Shown: positions 23,449 through 32,164 of the stretch, piece by piece
Numbering within the stretch: the stretch's first letter is position 1
How the letters are laid out: every line of letters begins with the position of its first letter
Origin: Desulfobacterales bacterium
GTDB lineage: Bacteria > Desulfobacterota > Desulfobacteria > Desulfobacterales > SURF-7
Reading direction: 5' to 3'
NCBI GenBank assembly: GCA_028277765.1
Contig: JANQFQ010000022.1
Coordinates: 1-36,001, forward strand
DNA: 36,001 bases
Notes under the pieces: generated by a model
Seen by the model: the letters and a program-made list of their open reading frames with translations, nothing else
Told to the model about the DNA's origin: nothing
The model's database searches: none
Translations under genes and position numbers: made by a program

Positions 23449-25005
23449 ATGGAAACACAGGAACTGGAAAAACCGTTAGAACTAGCAATGTATTTCCGCG
23501 TCGTGTTCAAGTACAGAATATTTATTTTCTTCTGTATTGTAGTTTCATTTTTGTTTGCACTGAACTCCATATCAAGGATTATACCTATATATGTTGCTTC
23601 ATCCACTATCCTGATTGACTCTGAGCGGAGTACATCGCCCCTTACAGGCCGGCAGACAGAATATTCGAGCTATTATCATCAGACCACCAGTTTTAATACA
23701 CATCTCAGTCTCATTGTCTCACGCCCTGTTCTGATACGGGTGATAAAAGCACTTAAATGGGATCAACCTGGCGGTAAAGAGCAAAAATCAAATCCTCCGA
23801 AAGGTGTCTTTGGCTTTATAAAGAGCTATCTTTACAGAATAAAGTCAAAAATCATAAAAAACATAAGGCTTCTTCTCGGTAAAAAGGAAAAGAAAAAGCT
23901 GCAAGGCGATAGAACAGAAAGGCTTGTGCGGATTTTAAAGGCAAAGATAAATATCAACGAAATTGAAGAAACGCGGCTTTTGCGTATAGCGGTAGAAGAC
24001 TATAATCCTTCTATAGCCATGAAAATAGCCAATGAAACCGCGCGGGCATATATAGAATTTGATATTCATTCAAAGCTTAAATCGTCTCGGCACATTATGA
24101 ATTGGATGACGGATCAGCTCTATGAAACAAAAAAAAATTTGGAAGATGCTGAGCAGGACTTCGTGGAATACAAGCGGGATCAAAAACTTTTTTCAATTGA
24201 AGGGAAGCAAAATGTCATCACTGATCAGCTAAACAGTTTCAACATGTCCTATCTCAAGGTAAGGAACCGTCGGCTTGAAATTGAGAGTGTATTGGCTGAG
24301 CTGAAAACAACCGTTATTACAAGTGATAATATCTCAAGAGCACGGAAACTTATTGAAAGCCAGCGATTGGACAATTTATATACACAGCTTCTCGACCTTG
24401 AGGTGGAAGAGACTCAGCTAGGCAAGGTTTTTAGAGGAAAACATCCCAGGATGATCCAGATAAGGGGGAAGCAAAGTGAGATAGAGGCTAAACTGAGGGA
24501 TGAACTGAAAAAGGAAGTGGATAGTCTCAAGACCGAGCATTCGCTCCTTCTTTCTAAAGAAAAAGTATTGAAGGAAACTATTTCAGGATTTGAGAATGAT
24601 GCGCTTGATACAAACAAAAAAGAGCTCCAGTACAGCATCCTTGAACGGAATGTGAACATGAACCAGCACCTGTATGATACACTGCTGAAAAAAATCAGGG
24701 AAACCAGCATTGTTGATAACCTTGACCTGTCAAATATACGGATCGTTGAAGAAGCCCCGCTGCCGAGGGCGCCTAAAAATCCACATAAAAAACGGATACT
24801 TTTATTGAGTATTATCCTAGGCGCCATAGTAGGGGCGACTCTGTCTTTTGTTTTTGAATATCTGGACCAGTCCATTCATATTGAAGAGGATGTTCATAAT
24901 TATCTTGGCCTTCCCGTGCTTTCAGTAATACCAAAGGCTAAAAAGCCAGAAGATGCTGATATGAAAGCAACTGAAGATATATTTAGTTTATTTTCGAAGC
25001 AATAA
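23449..25005 (+). CDS. Wzz/GumC-like polysaccharide chain-length determinant
   Basis: 518 residues from the ATG at 23449. Inner-membrane polysaccharide co-polymerase: first membrane helix RIFIFFCIVVSFLFAL, a large periplasmic part with long coiled coils (LKAKININEIEETRLLRIAVEDY, then helices with IEAKLRDELKKEV), a PRAPKNPHKKR proline motif and a second helix LLLSIILGAIVGATLSFVF. There is no fused kinase; the cognate BY-kinase is the next gene. The start is ambiguous: GTG at 23404 has an excellent AGGAG six bases before it and would add 15 residues, but that leader is in GC-rich repeat-like sequence, and family proteins usually begin near the ATG. Confidence 0.9.
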   Translation: METQELEKPLELAMYFRVVFKYRIFIFFCIVVSFLFALNSISRIIPIYVASSTILIDSERSTSPLTGRQTEYSSYYHQTTSFNTHLSLIVSRPVLIRVIKALKWDQPGGKEQKSNPPKGVFGFIKSYLYRIKSKIIKNIRLLLGKKEKKKLQGDRTERLVRILKAKININEIEETRLLRIAVEDYNPSIAMKIANETARAYIEFDIHSKLKSSRHIMNWMTDQLYETKKNLEDAEQDFVEYKRDQKLFSIEGKQNVITDQLNSFNMSYLKVRNRRLEIESVLAELKTTVITSDNISRARKLIESQRLDNLYTQLLDLEVEETQLGKVFRGKHPRMIQIRGKQSEIEAKLRDELKKEVDSLKTEHSLLLSKEKVLKETISGFENDALDTNKKELQYSILERNVNMNQHLYDTLLKKIRETSIVDNLDLSNIRIVEEAPLPRAPKNPHKKRILLLSIILGAIVGATLSFVFEYLDQSIHIEEDVHNYLGLPVLSVIPKAKKPEDADMKATEDIFSLFSKQ

Positions 25006-25040
25006 TGATAAGATTATAATTTAATTAACAGAAAGCAAAA

Positions 25041-26363
25041 ATGAATTTTAATAAAATTGACATAAGACCGCTGATAGAAAAGTGTGTTCCGGTGAGTTCG
25101 CCTTTAGGGAAAAAGCTTATGTCTCTGGCGAATAAATTTTATCAAGTTCCGGCCTCTTATCATGCCCGGCCGTTTCTGGGTAATTATCCATCTAACTCCC
25201 GCTACGCTGAATCTTTTCGAACTCTTCGGACAAATATCCACTTTTCATTTATGGGGGGAAAATTCAGATCAATCCTTGTTACAAGCTCTGGCCAGGGTGA
25301 GGGCAAAACATCAACTGTTATTAACCTTGCCTATACAATGTCCCAAGCAGGGAGAAAAGTGCTTATGGTTGATGCTGACCTGAGAAAGCCGATCCTGTCA
25401 AAGATCATTCCCATAAAAGATTCCGTGGGACTTACGGGTATTGTTACCAAAGTGTTCGGTACAGAGGTGAGGGGCGGTTCTCTCAAAAATATCAGCACAG
25501 GTGATCTGTTAAAACTGATATTATTTCAAAAGAAAACAGGCATTTTAACCCTTTCAGATGACAACCATCAGGAAAACGTAGAGATTTATTTTTTTCAGGG
25601 GGATCTCGTGGACATGAATTTGTCGTTTCGACCGGAAGATGAACGCCTGGTATCTCTGCTTGTAAAAAATAACCTGATCACAAAAGATCAAGCAAAACTC
25701 GGGCTTGACAGGCAAAAACTTTCTGGACAGAAAATTGGGATGCTTCTTATGTCGATGGGATTTGTAACCGAGAAAGAACTTGAGTCTTTTATTTCCATGC
25801 ATATGAATGAATGCTTCAGAAAAGTTTTGAATATGAAGACAGGGGAATTCAGTTTTAAGGATATTCCCGAAACTGAATTTGAAGGCCCTTTATACAATCC
25901 GGTTGATTTTGAAAAACTATACAAGCGTCTTGTTGTTGGTGAAGAGGAGTTGCCTTTTTTACAGGAAAAAATCAATTCTGCGATTGTAAAGCCAGGTCCA
26001 GACAACCTGTCCCTGCTCCCCTCAGGCATACACCCTCCCAATCCATCTGAAATTCTTGGGTCAAGACGCATGGAGTTCCTTGTGTCTTTTTTGAAGAGAA
26101 AGTATGATGTGCTTCTTTTTGATACCCCACCAATACTCCCTGTGACGGATTCGCTTCTCCTGTCTCACTGTTCCGACGGCGTATTAATTGTAATTAAAGC
26201 CGGCGCACTGAATCGTAAGCTGATAAAAAACTGTGTTGAGCAGGTTCAAAAAACTCAAGGCAATCTTATTGGTGCTATCCTAAACAATGTGGATATTAAC
26301 AAAGAAGGCTACTATAAGTATTACCGTAAGTACTATTCTGAATATTATGATGAACGGGATTAG
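25041..26363 (+). CDS. BY-type tyrosine kinase (CpsD/CapB-like) with inserted PATAN/MshEN-like domain
   Basis: 440 residues, about 150-200 longer than the usual CpsD-type cytoplasmic kinase. The kinase core is split. Walker A is SSGQGEGKTST (82-92) and Walker A' is VLMVDADLRKP (107-117); Walker B, VLLFDTPPILP (357-367), comes after the family motif LLPSGIHPPNPSEILGS (325-341). The C-terminus is a cluster of eight tyrosines (424-436). Between Walker A' and the LLPSG motif lies an insertion of about 150 residues (145-295) that opens GSLKNISTGDLLKLILFQKKTGILTL and continues IYFFQGDLVDM, the pattern of PATAN/DUF4388 domains. Inside it, 202-225 and 231-254 are two 24-residue units separated by five residues, resembling MshEN motifs. 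It would regulate chain length via the upstream Wzz-like protein. Confidence 0.9.
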   Translation: MNFNKIDIRPLIEKCVPVSSPLGKKLMSLANKFYQVPASYHARPFLGNYPSNSRYAESFRTLRTNIHFSFMGGKFRSILVTSSGQGEGKTSTVINLAYTMSQAGRKVLMVDADLRKPILSKIIPIKDSVGLTGIVTKVFGTEVRGGSLKNISTGDLLKLILFQKKTGILTLSDDNHQENVEIYFFQGDLVDMNLSFRPEDERLVSLLVKNNLITKDQAKLGLDRQKLSGQKIGMLLMSMGFVTEKELESFISMHMNECFRKVLNMKTGEFSFKDIPETEFEGPLYNPVDFEKLYKRLVVGEEELPFLQEKINSAIVKPGPDNLSLLPSGIHPPNPSEILGSRRMEFLVSFLKRKYDVLLFDTPPILPVTDSLLLSHCSDGVLIVIKAGALNRKLIKNCVEQVQKTQGNLIGAILNNVDINKEGYYKYYRKYYSEYYDERD

Positions 26364-26379
26364 AGGAACATCTTAATCC

Positions 26380-27939
26380 GTGAAAAATAAAAAAATAACA
26401 CTTCTCATCCCCCTGATATTCATTGCCTCAGTTACACTGTTGTTCCTTCTATCCCTTCGATTATTATCGCAATATCATTATCACAAAGCAAAAGATTATG
26501 TTGAAAAAAGGTTTTATGGTCTTGCCCTACGGCAGGTTGAAAAAGCGGGCCGTTTTCAGCCAACTGATTATAAAATCTTAAAGAAGAATGCTGAGATATA
26601 CCTTGTTCTCGGTGATATTTCCCAAGATACAAAAGAGAAAAAGTTTGAACCAGCTGAAGCCTTTACATGGAACCTGAAGGCAAAAGACTTTTACCTGAGG
26701 GCATTTCATTACAACCATCTTGATGTGGAAACTGCTTTTGGGCTCGCGGTCGCGGAAACACGGCTGGAGCAGTTATACAGATATTTGTATCCGCGAAAAA
26801 ATAAGAATCCATATAATCCCCTTCCATATTATAAAAAAACACTTACGCTTCGGCCGAATGGAGTGATGTATAATTACACGATGGCCCGTTATCTGCATAG
26901 ACGCGGTATGGAAAAAGAACTTTTGGTTGCAGTACGAACCCTAGGACGTATATATCCTGCTTCATTCAGTCAGCTGAAAAAAGAGAGATTCTGGTCGGAG
27001 CATGTACGGGCGGCGTTTAAAAAAGGGCTTATGGATGCGTTAAATGAGAAGAATTCTGTAAAGTCTGCCTATAGAACACTTTCAGCGGTCATGGAAGAGG
27101 AAAAAGACTGGAGTGCTTCAGTGTCCTGGTATCTTAAGGCGCTTAATATAAGGGGGTTTGAGAACAGTACCCATGATTATATGTTACTCGGCAGGTTATA
27201 TTTAAAAAACGCTCAATTTAATCAGGCTGAAGAAGCATTCATAACCGCATTTAATATGAGTATATCACCGGCTGATACTCTTGAACGTATTTACAGGCTT
27301 TATAAAAATGAAAAACTTTATGAGATGTTTTACCAGGTCTTTCAAAAAGTTGAAACAGGTATACCGGTTTCACCAGAATCTATCATCCTCAAGGCACAGC
27401 TTCTTATGGAACTTGAAAAATTTAAGGAGGCAAAAGATATTCTTGCAGATCTTGGAAGCAGTGAACAGGATGCCAAGGCATATTACTGGCTGTACCGGGT
27501 TGCGGAAATTGAAAATGATGATGATGCTATGGAATTAGCGATTCAGCGGGCAACGGTGCTTGATCCGGAAAATACGGGCTATCGAAAGATATTCTATAAT
27601 CATTTAAAAAAAATGAGAAAATTTACGACCGCCGAGAAAGAACTCTCCAGAATTATTGAAATTACCGATCCTTCTAAAGCCGGTCTCTATAATGAAAGGG
27701 CATGGATGAAATGGAACAGACAGGATTATGAAGCAGCAATTTCAGACTGGCTTGTTGCAGCCTCCTTGCAGCCCGAACATCCTGATTATAATTCGTATAT
27801 CGCGGAAGCATATGGACGGCTTTCAGACTTTGAAAAGGCTGCTGCTTTTTATAAAAAAGCCCTCGATCTTGCCCCCGGAAACAGCCATTTTAAAAAAAAA
27901 TATTCTGAAATTACGGCAAAACAGACTGGTTTGCATTAA
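26380..27939 (+). CDS. membrane-anchored TPR-repeat protein
   Basis: 519 residues with a GTG start 16 bases after the kinase stop. One N-terminal membrane segment (about residues 8-28, IPLIFIASVTLLFLLSLRLL) is followed by helical repeats; clear TPR units include YMLLGRLYLKNAQFNQAEEAFITAF, ILKAQLLMELEKFKEAKDIL and YIAEAYGRLSDFEKAAAFYKKALDLAPGN near the C-terminus. Such proteins are common partners of polysaccharide synthesis machines and Wzy-type polymerases, and the operon position supports that, but no binding partner can be read from sequence. Confidence 0.8.
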   Translation: MKNKKITLLIPLIFIASVTLLFLLSLRLLSQYHYHKAKDYVEKRFYGLALRQVEKAGRFQPTDYKILKKNAEIYLVLGDISQDTKEKKFEPAEAFTWNLKAKDFYLRAFHYNHLDVETAFGLAVAETRLEQLYRYLYPRKNKNPYNPLPYYKKTLTLRPNGVMYNYTMARYLHRRGMEKELLVAVRTLGRIYPASFSQLKKERFWSEHVRAAFKKGLMDALNEKNSVKSAYRTLSAVMEEEKDWSASVSWYLKALNIRGFENSTHDYMLLGRLYLKNAQFNQAEEAFITAFNMSISPADTLERIYRLYKNEKLYEMFYQVFQKVETGIPVSPESIILKAQLLMELEKFKEAKDILADLGSSEQDAKAYYWLYRVAEIENDDDAMELAIQRATVLDPENTGYRKIFYNHLKKMRKFTTAEKELSRIIEITDPSKAGLYNERAWMKWNRQDYEAAISDWLVAASLQPEHPDYNSYIAEAYGRLSDFEKAAAFYKKALDLAPGNSHFKKKYSEITAKQTGLH

Positions 27940-28278
27940 AAAAGCGTTGCTTTATTGGCTAAATCATCAAAAACATTAAGTTTTATGTTGCTTTATACGG
28001 GGTGTGGTGGTATAAAATCAGATTAGTTATTTATCCGACTGTTAGATAGAAAGCCAAATTATATCAACATGTTATTTCGATTTCAATATGTAATCGACAA
28101 AGCGGAGCTGTATCTGATAGTTATTTAGAGAAAAGTTTCCATACTACAGCTCTTTATCTTTATTCCCTCCATATATTCATCATTTTAGCCTAATATTACA
28201 AACCAAGACACCTTTCTAGTTAAGCAAGAAATTATATTTAGCACCCAATAATTATCCTACCAAATAGGGGTATAAAAT
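27940..28278. other. AT-rich gap before the toxin-antitoxin pair
   Basis: 339 bases with no convincing ORF on either strand, more AT-rich than the flanking genes. No transposon ends, tRNA or strong terminator was seen. It probably contains the end of the export operon and the promoter of the toxin-antitoxin pair. Confidence 0.5.
28258..28272 (+). promoter_or_regulatory. possible operator at the antitoxin start
   Basis: TACC-AAATAGG-GGTA is a small inverted repeat overlapping the ribosome-binding AGGGG (28266-28270), eight bases before the antitoxin ATG. Ribbon-helix-helix antitoxins usually autoregulate through such sites; the arms are only four bases, so this is weak. Confidence 0.2.
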
Positions 28279-28485
28279 ATGAATACCCAAAAAGTAGCTA
28301 TTACCATTCCAAGGGACCTTGTCATGATGATTGATGCGTTCAGCAAAAAAAAGGGGATATCCAGAAGCCGGTTTATTTCCATGATGCTGCGAGAAAAAAT
28401 ACTGGATGAAAGAGCGCGCCAGCTGAAGGAAGCCTATAACCGGGTTTTTTCTGATGACGTTATAAAGGAGGAACAGGAATGGTAA
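28279..28485 (+). CDS. ribbon-helix-helix antitoxin (MazE/CopG-like)
   Basis: 68 residues. The N-terminal KVAITIPRDLVMMIDAFSKK followed by GISRSRFISMMLRE is the ribbon-helix-helix DNA-binding fold (beta strand at 4-10, helices at about 12-22 and 27-40). The C-terminal tail (about 45-68) is charged and would wrap the toxin. It should neutralise the downstream toxin and repress the pair. It overlaps the toxin gene by seven bases; the toxin ribosome-binding site lies inside this gene, a standard toxin-antitoxin coupling. Confidence 0.85.
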   Translation: MNTQKVAITIPRDLVMMIDAFSKKKGISRSRFISMMLREKILDERARQLKEAYNRVFSDDVIKEEQEW

Positions 28486-28826
28486 TTAAAAAAGGGTCTA
28501 TACACTGGGTTGATTTTTTAAATTCAGAAGCAGCAGGTAACGACGGAAGGCGGCCTGGTCTTATTATGCAGAACGATATATTAAATGACAGCAATCTGAA
28601 TACAGTTATTATTCTGGCCCTAACACCGACCATGAAGTTCGGTGAGCTGCCTGGAAATGTAGTTTTACGAAAAGGAGAAGCCGGTCTTAACAAAAAGTGT
28701 GTTGTAAATGTTACACAGATCAAATCGATTGACAAAAATAATATTAAGGAAAAAATTGGCAGTCTTTCTAAAGGGAAGATAGCTGAAGTGGAAGAGGGAC
28801 TGAAGCTGGCTTTGAATATTGTTTAA
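28479..28826 (+). CDS. MazF/PemK-family endoribonuclease toxin
   Basis: 115 residues. The opening IKKGSIHWVDFL, then GRRPGLIMQNDILND, TVIILALTPTMK and NKKCVVNVTQIKSIDK follow the PemK/MazF fold; the conserved Arg of the RRPGLI loop (residues 24-25) and the downstream Thr-containing strand are present. MazF-type toxins cut mRNA at short motifs. The ATG follows a consensus AAGGAGG within the antitoxin gene. The length is normal and nothing suggests inactivation. The pair lies within the polysaccharide locus in the same orientation. Confidence 0.88.
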   Translation: MVIKKGSIHWVDFLNSEAAGNDGRRPGLIMQNDILNDSNLNTVIILALTPTMKFGELPGNVVLRKGEAGLNKKCVVNVTQIKSIDKNNIKEKIGSLSKGKIAEVEEGLKLALNIV

Positions 28827-28837
28827 AAACATAGTGC

Positions 28838-28901
28838 CTAAAGTTGTGGAATTCTGCCATTAATATTAAAAAAACAGAGCGAAGCAATACATCAACTTTA
28901 G
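28838..28901. repeat. inverted repeat in the toxin - O-antigen ligase spacer
   Basis: CTAAAGTTG (28838-28846) and CAACTTTAG (28893-28901) are perfect 9-base inverted arms 46 bases apart. The 211-nt spacer also contains GTGC-TTC-GCAC (about 28990-29000) and no gene that I can support. It looks like decayed repeat sequence. Confidence 0.35.
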
Positions 28902-29037
28902 CTTGTCCTGTGCTTGCCGAAGGGCACTTTAGAGCAAGGGTATAAGTTTCGTTTGAATTCCGCTATACCGGGATTCAACTCAGCTCTATGTGCTTCGCAC
29001 AGGATTAAAGAAGTAAAGGATTAAGGGACTAGGGATC

Positions 29038-30351
29038 ATGAACAATACATCATCTGACATGATATATTACCGGAAAAAAAAGGAATCGTTATTAAAAAAA
29101 ATATTTAATCCTGATAACTATGTTTTTTATCTTCTTATTTTATTACTCCTTTTCACACCCCTTGCCAGGGGATCTGTGAATATATGGGCAAAAACAATTA
29201 TTCATATGATAACCCTGATTGCTCTCGCGTTTTTTCTTATACAGAAACTGCGGACACAGAAGCTCGAATGGATTAGAACGCCTCTGGATGTTCCGATTGG
29301 CGCTTTGCTTTTAATATCCATCATATCAGCGGTTTTTTCTGTCCGATTTAAAACAAGTTTCTGGGCAATTTTGCTTCTGGTGAATTACGTGGCAATATTT
29401 TATCTTGTCATATATACTACAAACACAAGACAAAAGTTAAAATCTTTAGTCTACGTGATTATCGGCACAGGCGTTTTTCTGTCGATTATTGGCATGTATA
29501 AAATGTCGAATCCTGATATGTTTCCATGGTGGAACTATGACGACATGCCTGGGCGGTTGACTTCCACGTACAAAAACGCCGATCATCTGGCCGGCTATAT
29601 GGAAATGGTAATACCGCTAGGACTGGGGATGTTAATAACAGGCCTGAGATCTGGGAAAAAAGCATTTACGGCCTTCCTCGTTATACTGCTATTCGCGGCA
29701 CTGCTGTTGTCGCTATCCCGAGGTGGCTGGGCAGGCATGATTATAGGCATTGTGTTTATGTCCAGTGTTCTTTTCTTTAATCAATATTTCGCGGCCAAAA
29801 AGTTTTTGATCAGCATCATTGCCGGATCAATTGTCGCTGTTGTCATTATTCTTTCATCAACGTCGGTCGTTGAGCGGATACTTACTATTGAGCAGAAGCA
29901 GGAAGCCCCGAATGTTAAAGGCAGAATGGTTGTATGGGGGGGGATGGTTGAGATTGTGAAAGATTATCCTTTGTGCGGTACTGGTCCGGGAACTTTTCCT
30001 TATGTATTTACGCGATACCAGCCTTCCGGAATGATCATGCGCTACTTTTACGGCCACAACGATTACCTGCAGCTTATATCTGAAACGGGTCTTCCAGTGG
30101 CAATTGTAATGCTCTGGATGATATTTGTTTTTTTTAGAAGGGGCCTGAACAAAATGAAGCACAAGAGCAGGCTTGTCCGGGGCATCACACTAGGAAGCAT
30201 GACTGGCATCACTGCCATACTTGTACATAGCATAGCCGACTTCAATCTGCATATCCCCGCGAACGCCATACTGTTTGCCGTACTTGCCGCGCTTGCTGTC
30301 GCACCAGTACCGAGAATTAAAAGAGAAAAAAAATTAAGTAGTGAAATATAG
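29038..30351 (+). CDS. O-antigen ligase / Wzy-type polymerase family membrane protein
   Basis: 437 residues, about ten to twelve hydrophobic segments starting with YVFYLLILLLLFTPLARGSV. The Wzy_C/WaaL signature is the large periplasmic loop (about residues 275-355), with RMVVWGGMVEIVKDYPLCGT, GPGTFPYVFTRYQP and YGHNDYLQLISETGLP; the HNDYLQ motif is characteristic of the family. It could ligate a polymer to a lipid or protein acceptor, or polymerise repeat units; with the Wzz-like and TPR proteins just upstream, polymerase is the better guess. The ATG follows AAGGGACTAGGG. Confidence 0.88.
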   Translation: MNNTSSDMIYYRKKKESLLKKIFNPDNYVFYLLILLLLFTPLARGSVNIWAKTIIHMITLIALAFFLIQKLRTQKLEWIRTPLDVPIGALLLISIISAVFSVRFKTSFWAILLLVNYVAIFYLVIYTTNTRQKLKSLVYVIIGTGVFLSIIGMYKMSNPDMFPWWNYDDMPGRLTSTYKNADHLAGYMEMVIPLGLGMLITGLRSGKKAFTAFLVILLFAALLLSLSRGGWAGMIIGIVFMSSVLFFNQYFAAKKFLISIIAGSIVAVVIILSSTSVVERILTIEQKQEAPNVKGRMVVWGGMVEIVKDYPLCGTGPGTFPYVFTRYQPSGMIMRYFYGHNDYLQLISETGLPVAIVMLWMIFVFFRRGLNKMKHKSRLVRGITLGSMTGITAILVHSIADFNLHIPANAILFAVLAALAVAPVPRIKREKKLSSEI

Positions 30352-30410
30352 GAATTGAGAAATTAGTAATTTAAAAATTGAAGGATATCGTAGGCAGCAC
30401 CAGAGCCTGT

Positions 30411-30454
30411 CCTGTTAAAAAGCTGCTCTGCAGCCCCTGAGGGGATTTAACAGG
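30411..30454 (+). other. three-way-junction-like RNA/DNA structure upstream of the dehydrogenase
   Basis: Outer stem CCTGTTAAA (30411-30419) with TTTAACAGG (30446-30454), nine perfect pairs. Within it two hairpins can form: GCTGC-TCT-GCAGC (30422-30434) and CCCC-TGA-GGGG (30434-30444), sharing one base. It lies 34 bases before the start of the next gene. A shorter relative (CCCTGAAGGGATTT) occurs at about 11110-11125, so this may be a dispersed palindromic element. Confidence 0.5.
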
Positions 30455-30488
30455 GCAAATCTGTGGCTAAAAGGATTAGGAGAAAAAA

Positions 30489-32138
30489 ATGTCAAAGGAA
30501 CTAAACGTATCAGTATGTCCTGCGGGCGAGGCATTCCCACTGCCGGGTGAAAATGATTATGAAAAGGAGATTGGAAGATTAAAAATCCTGGTTGATGAAC
30601 AGCGGACACAGGGGAGAGAGATTGTTGTTGTTATGGGAGTCGGCTTTGTCGGTGCAGTTATGGCAGGTGTCGTGGCTGATTCAGTTAACAAAGATACTGG
30701 TGAACCTGGAAAGTTTGTCATCGGCATGCAACGGCCCTCTACCCGTTCTTTCTGGAAAATTCCTTATCTAAATAGGGGTATTGCGCCTGTGGAAGCAGAA
30801 GACCCTGAGGTTGAACCTTTAATTAAAAGATGTGTACTTGAAAAAAAGACGTTGATAGCAACCTATACATATGATGCGCTTAGTTTTGCCGATGTGGTGG
30901 TTGTGGATGTTCAATGTGATTACCAGAAGAAGGATTTCGGAGATGTCAGGACAGGGAAAGCTGATATCGCTGCTCTTGAGGACAGTTTGAAGATTATCGG
31001 GGAGAATATAAGGCCTGATTGCCTGGTGCTGATTGAAACCACTGTACCGCCTGGCACAACAGAATATGTTGCCAGTCCAATTATTAAAAAAGCTTTTGAA
31101 GAACGCGGAATCAATGAGACAGATCCCCTGCTGTCCCATTCATATGAGCGCGTAATGCCTGGTAGGCAGTATGTTGCATCTATTCGAGATTTTTGGAGAG
31201 TCTGCAGTGGCATTAATGATGAGGCGCGTGAACGTGTCTCGACATTTCTTTCAGAGATTCTAAACATTGAAGAATATCCGCTTACCGTGCTTGACCGGCC
31301 GATCGAAAGTGAGACCTGTAAGATCGTAGAAAACTCATACCGGGCTTCATTGCTGGCGTTTCTTGATGAATGGAGCGTGTTTGCCGAGCGGAATGGTGTT
31401 GACTTGATGAAGGTGATCAAGGCAATCAAAGTAAGGCCCACCCATTCAAACATGATTTTCCCAGGGCCTGGAATAGGTGGTTATTGTCTGCCTAAGGACG
31501 GCGGGCTCGGTGTGTGGGCGTATAACACACTCATGGGATTTGAAGATGATATATTCAAAATAACACCCCTAGCGATCGATATTAATGATACCCGTTCCCT
31601 TCGTGCGGCAGGACTAGTGCGTGATGTATTAAAGGAGATGGGAAAAATGGTGCCGAATTCAAAGATAGCCGTACTTGGTGCGTCGTACCGAGAGGATGTG
31701 GGCGACACGCGCTACTCGGGATCGGAGATTGTTGTTCGGAAACTGGCGGAAATGGGTGGTGATATTGTTATACATGATCCGTATGTGAAGCACTGGTGGG
31801 AATTTGAAAAGCAGGAGACATACCCGTCACCAGGTCTTTCCATGTCACGGTTTTTTCGTAACCAGGACGGGCTGACCAGTCTTCGTATTCAGCAGGATCT
31901 GGAAAAGGCCCTGTCAGGTGTAGATGTTGTCCTCATGGCTGTACGTCACGAGGCATATTTGGATCTTGAGCCTGAAGATGTGGTAAGGATGACCGGAGGC
32001 CCCTGCGCGGTTATCGACTGCTTTGGCATCCTTGATGATGAAAAAATAAAACGATACTTTGAACTCGGCTGCGAAGTTAAAGGGCTCGGCAGAGGGCATG
32101 TGAAGCGGATAAAGGATGAGGTAAGAAAAGACAATTAG
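30489..32138 (+). CDS. nucleotide-sugar dehydrogenase (UDP-glucose/GDP-mannose/UDP-ManNAc dehydrogenase family)
   Basis: 549 residues, about 110 longer than typical family members. A 43-residue N-terminal extension precedes the NAD-binding VVVMGVGFVGAVMAG (GxGxxG at 50-55). The conserved ETTVPPGT (183-190), KIVENSYRASLLAF (278-291) and the catalytic cysteine in GPGIGGYCLPKDGG (Cys333) are present; the C-terminal UDPG_MGDP_dh_C domain begins about residue 391 (SKIAVLGASYREDVGDTR). Extra sequence lies at about 85-165 and 436-470. It oxidises a sugar 6-OH to a carboxylate in two NAD+ steps. The UDP-GlcNAc 2-epimerase gene downstream suggests UDP-ManNAc to UDP-ManNAcA, but GlcNAc- or Glc-type substrates are not excluded. 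AGGAG precedes the ATG. Confidence 0.88.
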   Translation: MSKELNVSVCPAGEAFPLPGENDYEKEIGRLKILVDEQRTQGREIVVVMGVGFVGAVMAGVVADSVNKDTGEPGKFVIGMQRPSTRSFWKIPYLNRGIAPVEAEDPEVEPLIKRCVLEKKTLIATYTYDALSFADVVVVDVQCDYQKKDFGDVRTGKADIAALEDSLKIIGENIRPDCLVLIETTVPPGTTEYVASPIIKKAFEERGINETDPLLSHSYERVMPGRQYVASIRDFWRVCSGINDEARERVSTFLSEILNIEEYPLTVLDRPIESETCKIVENSYRASLLAFLDEWSVFAERNGVDLMKVIKAIKVRPTHSNMIFPGPGIGGYCLPKDGGLGVWAYNTLMGFEDDIFKITPLAIDINDTRSLRAAGLVRDVLKEMGKMVPNSKIAVLGASYREDVGDTRYSGSEIVVRKLAEMGGDIVIHDPYVKHWWEFEKQETYPSPGLSMSRFFRNQDGLTSLRIQQDLEKALSGVDVVLMAVRHEAYLDLEPEDVVRMTGGPCAVIDCFGILDDEKIKRYFELGCEVKGLGRGHVKRIKDEVRKDN

Positions 32139-32164
32139 CCACGGATGACACGAATGGGCACGAA
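32138..32164 (+). repeat. 27-nt dispersed repeat, forward copy
   Basis: GCCACGGATGACACGAATGG then GCACGAA. It matches the inverted copy at 34073-34099 in 25 of 27 positions, and a degenerate copy lies at 4103-4130. It begins on the last base of the dehydrogenase stop codon and contributes the start codon of the small Cys-rich ORF. Confidence 0.75.

Noticed and set aside
27940..28278. CRISPR, tRNA or small gene in the AT-rich gap
   Set aside because: No regularly spaced repeats, no cloverleaf and no ORF with plausible composition or ribosome-binding site was found.
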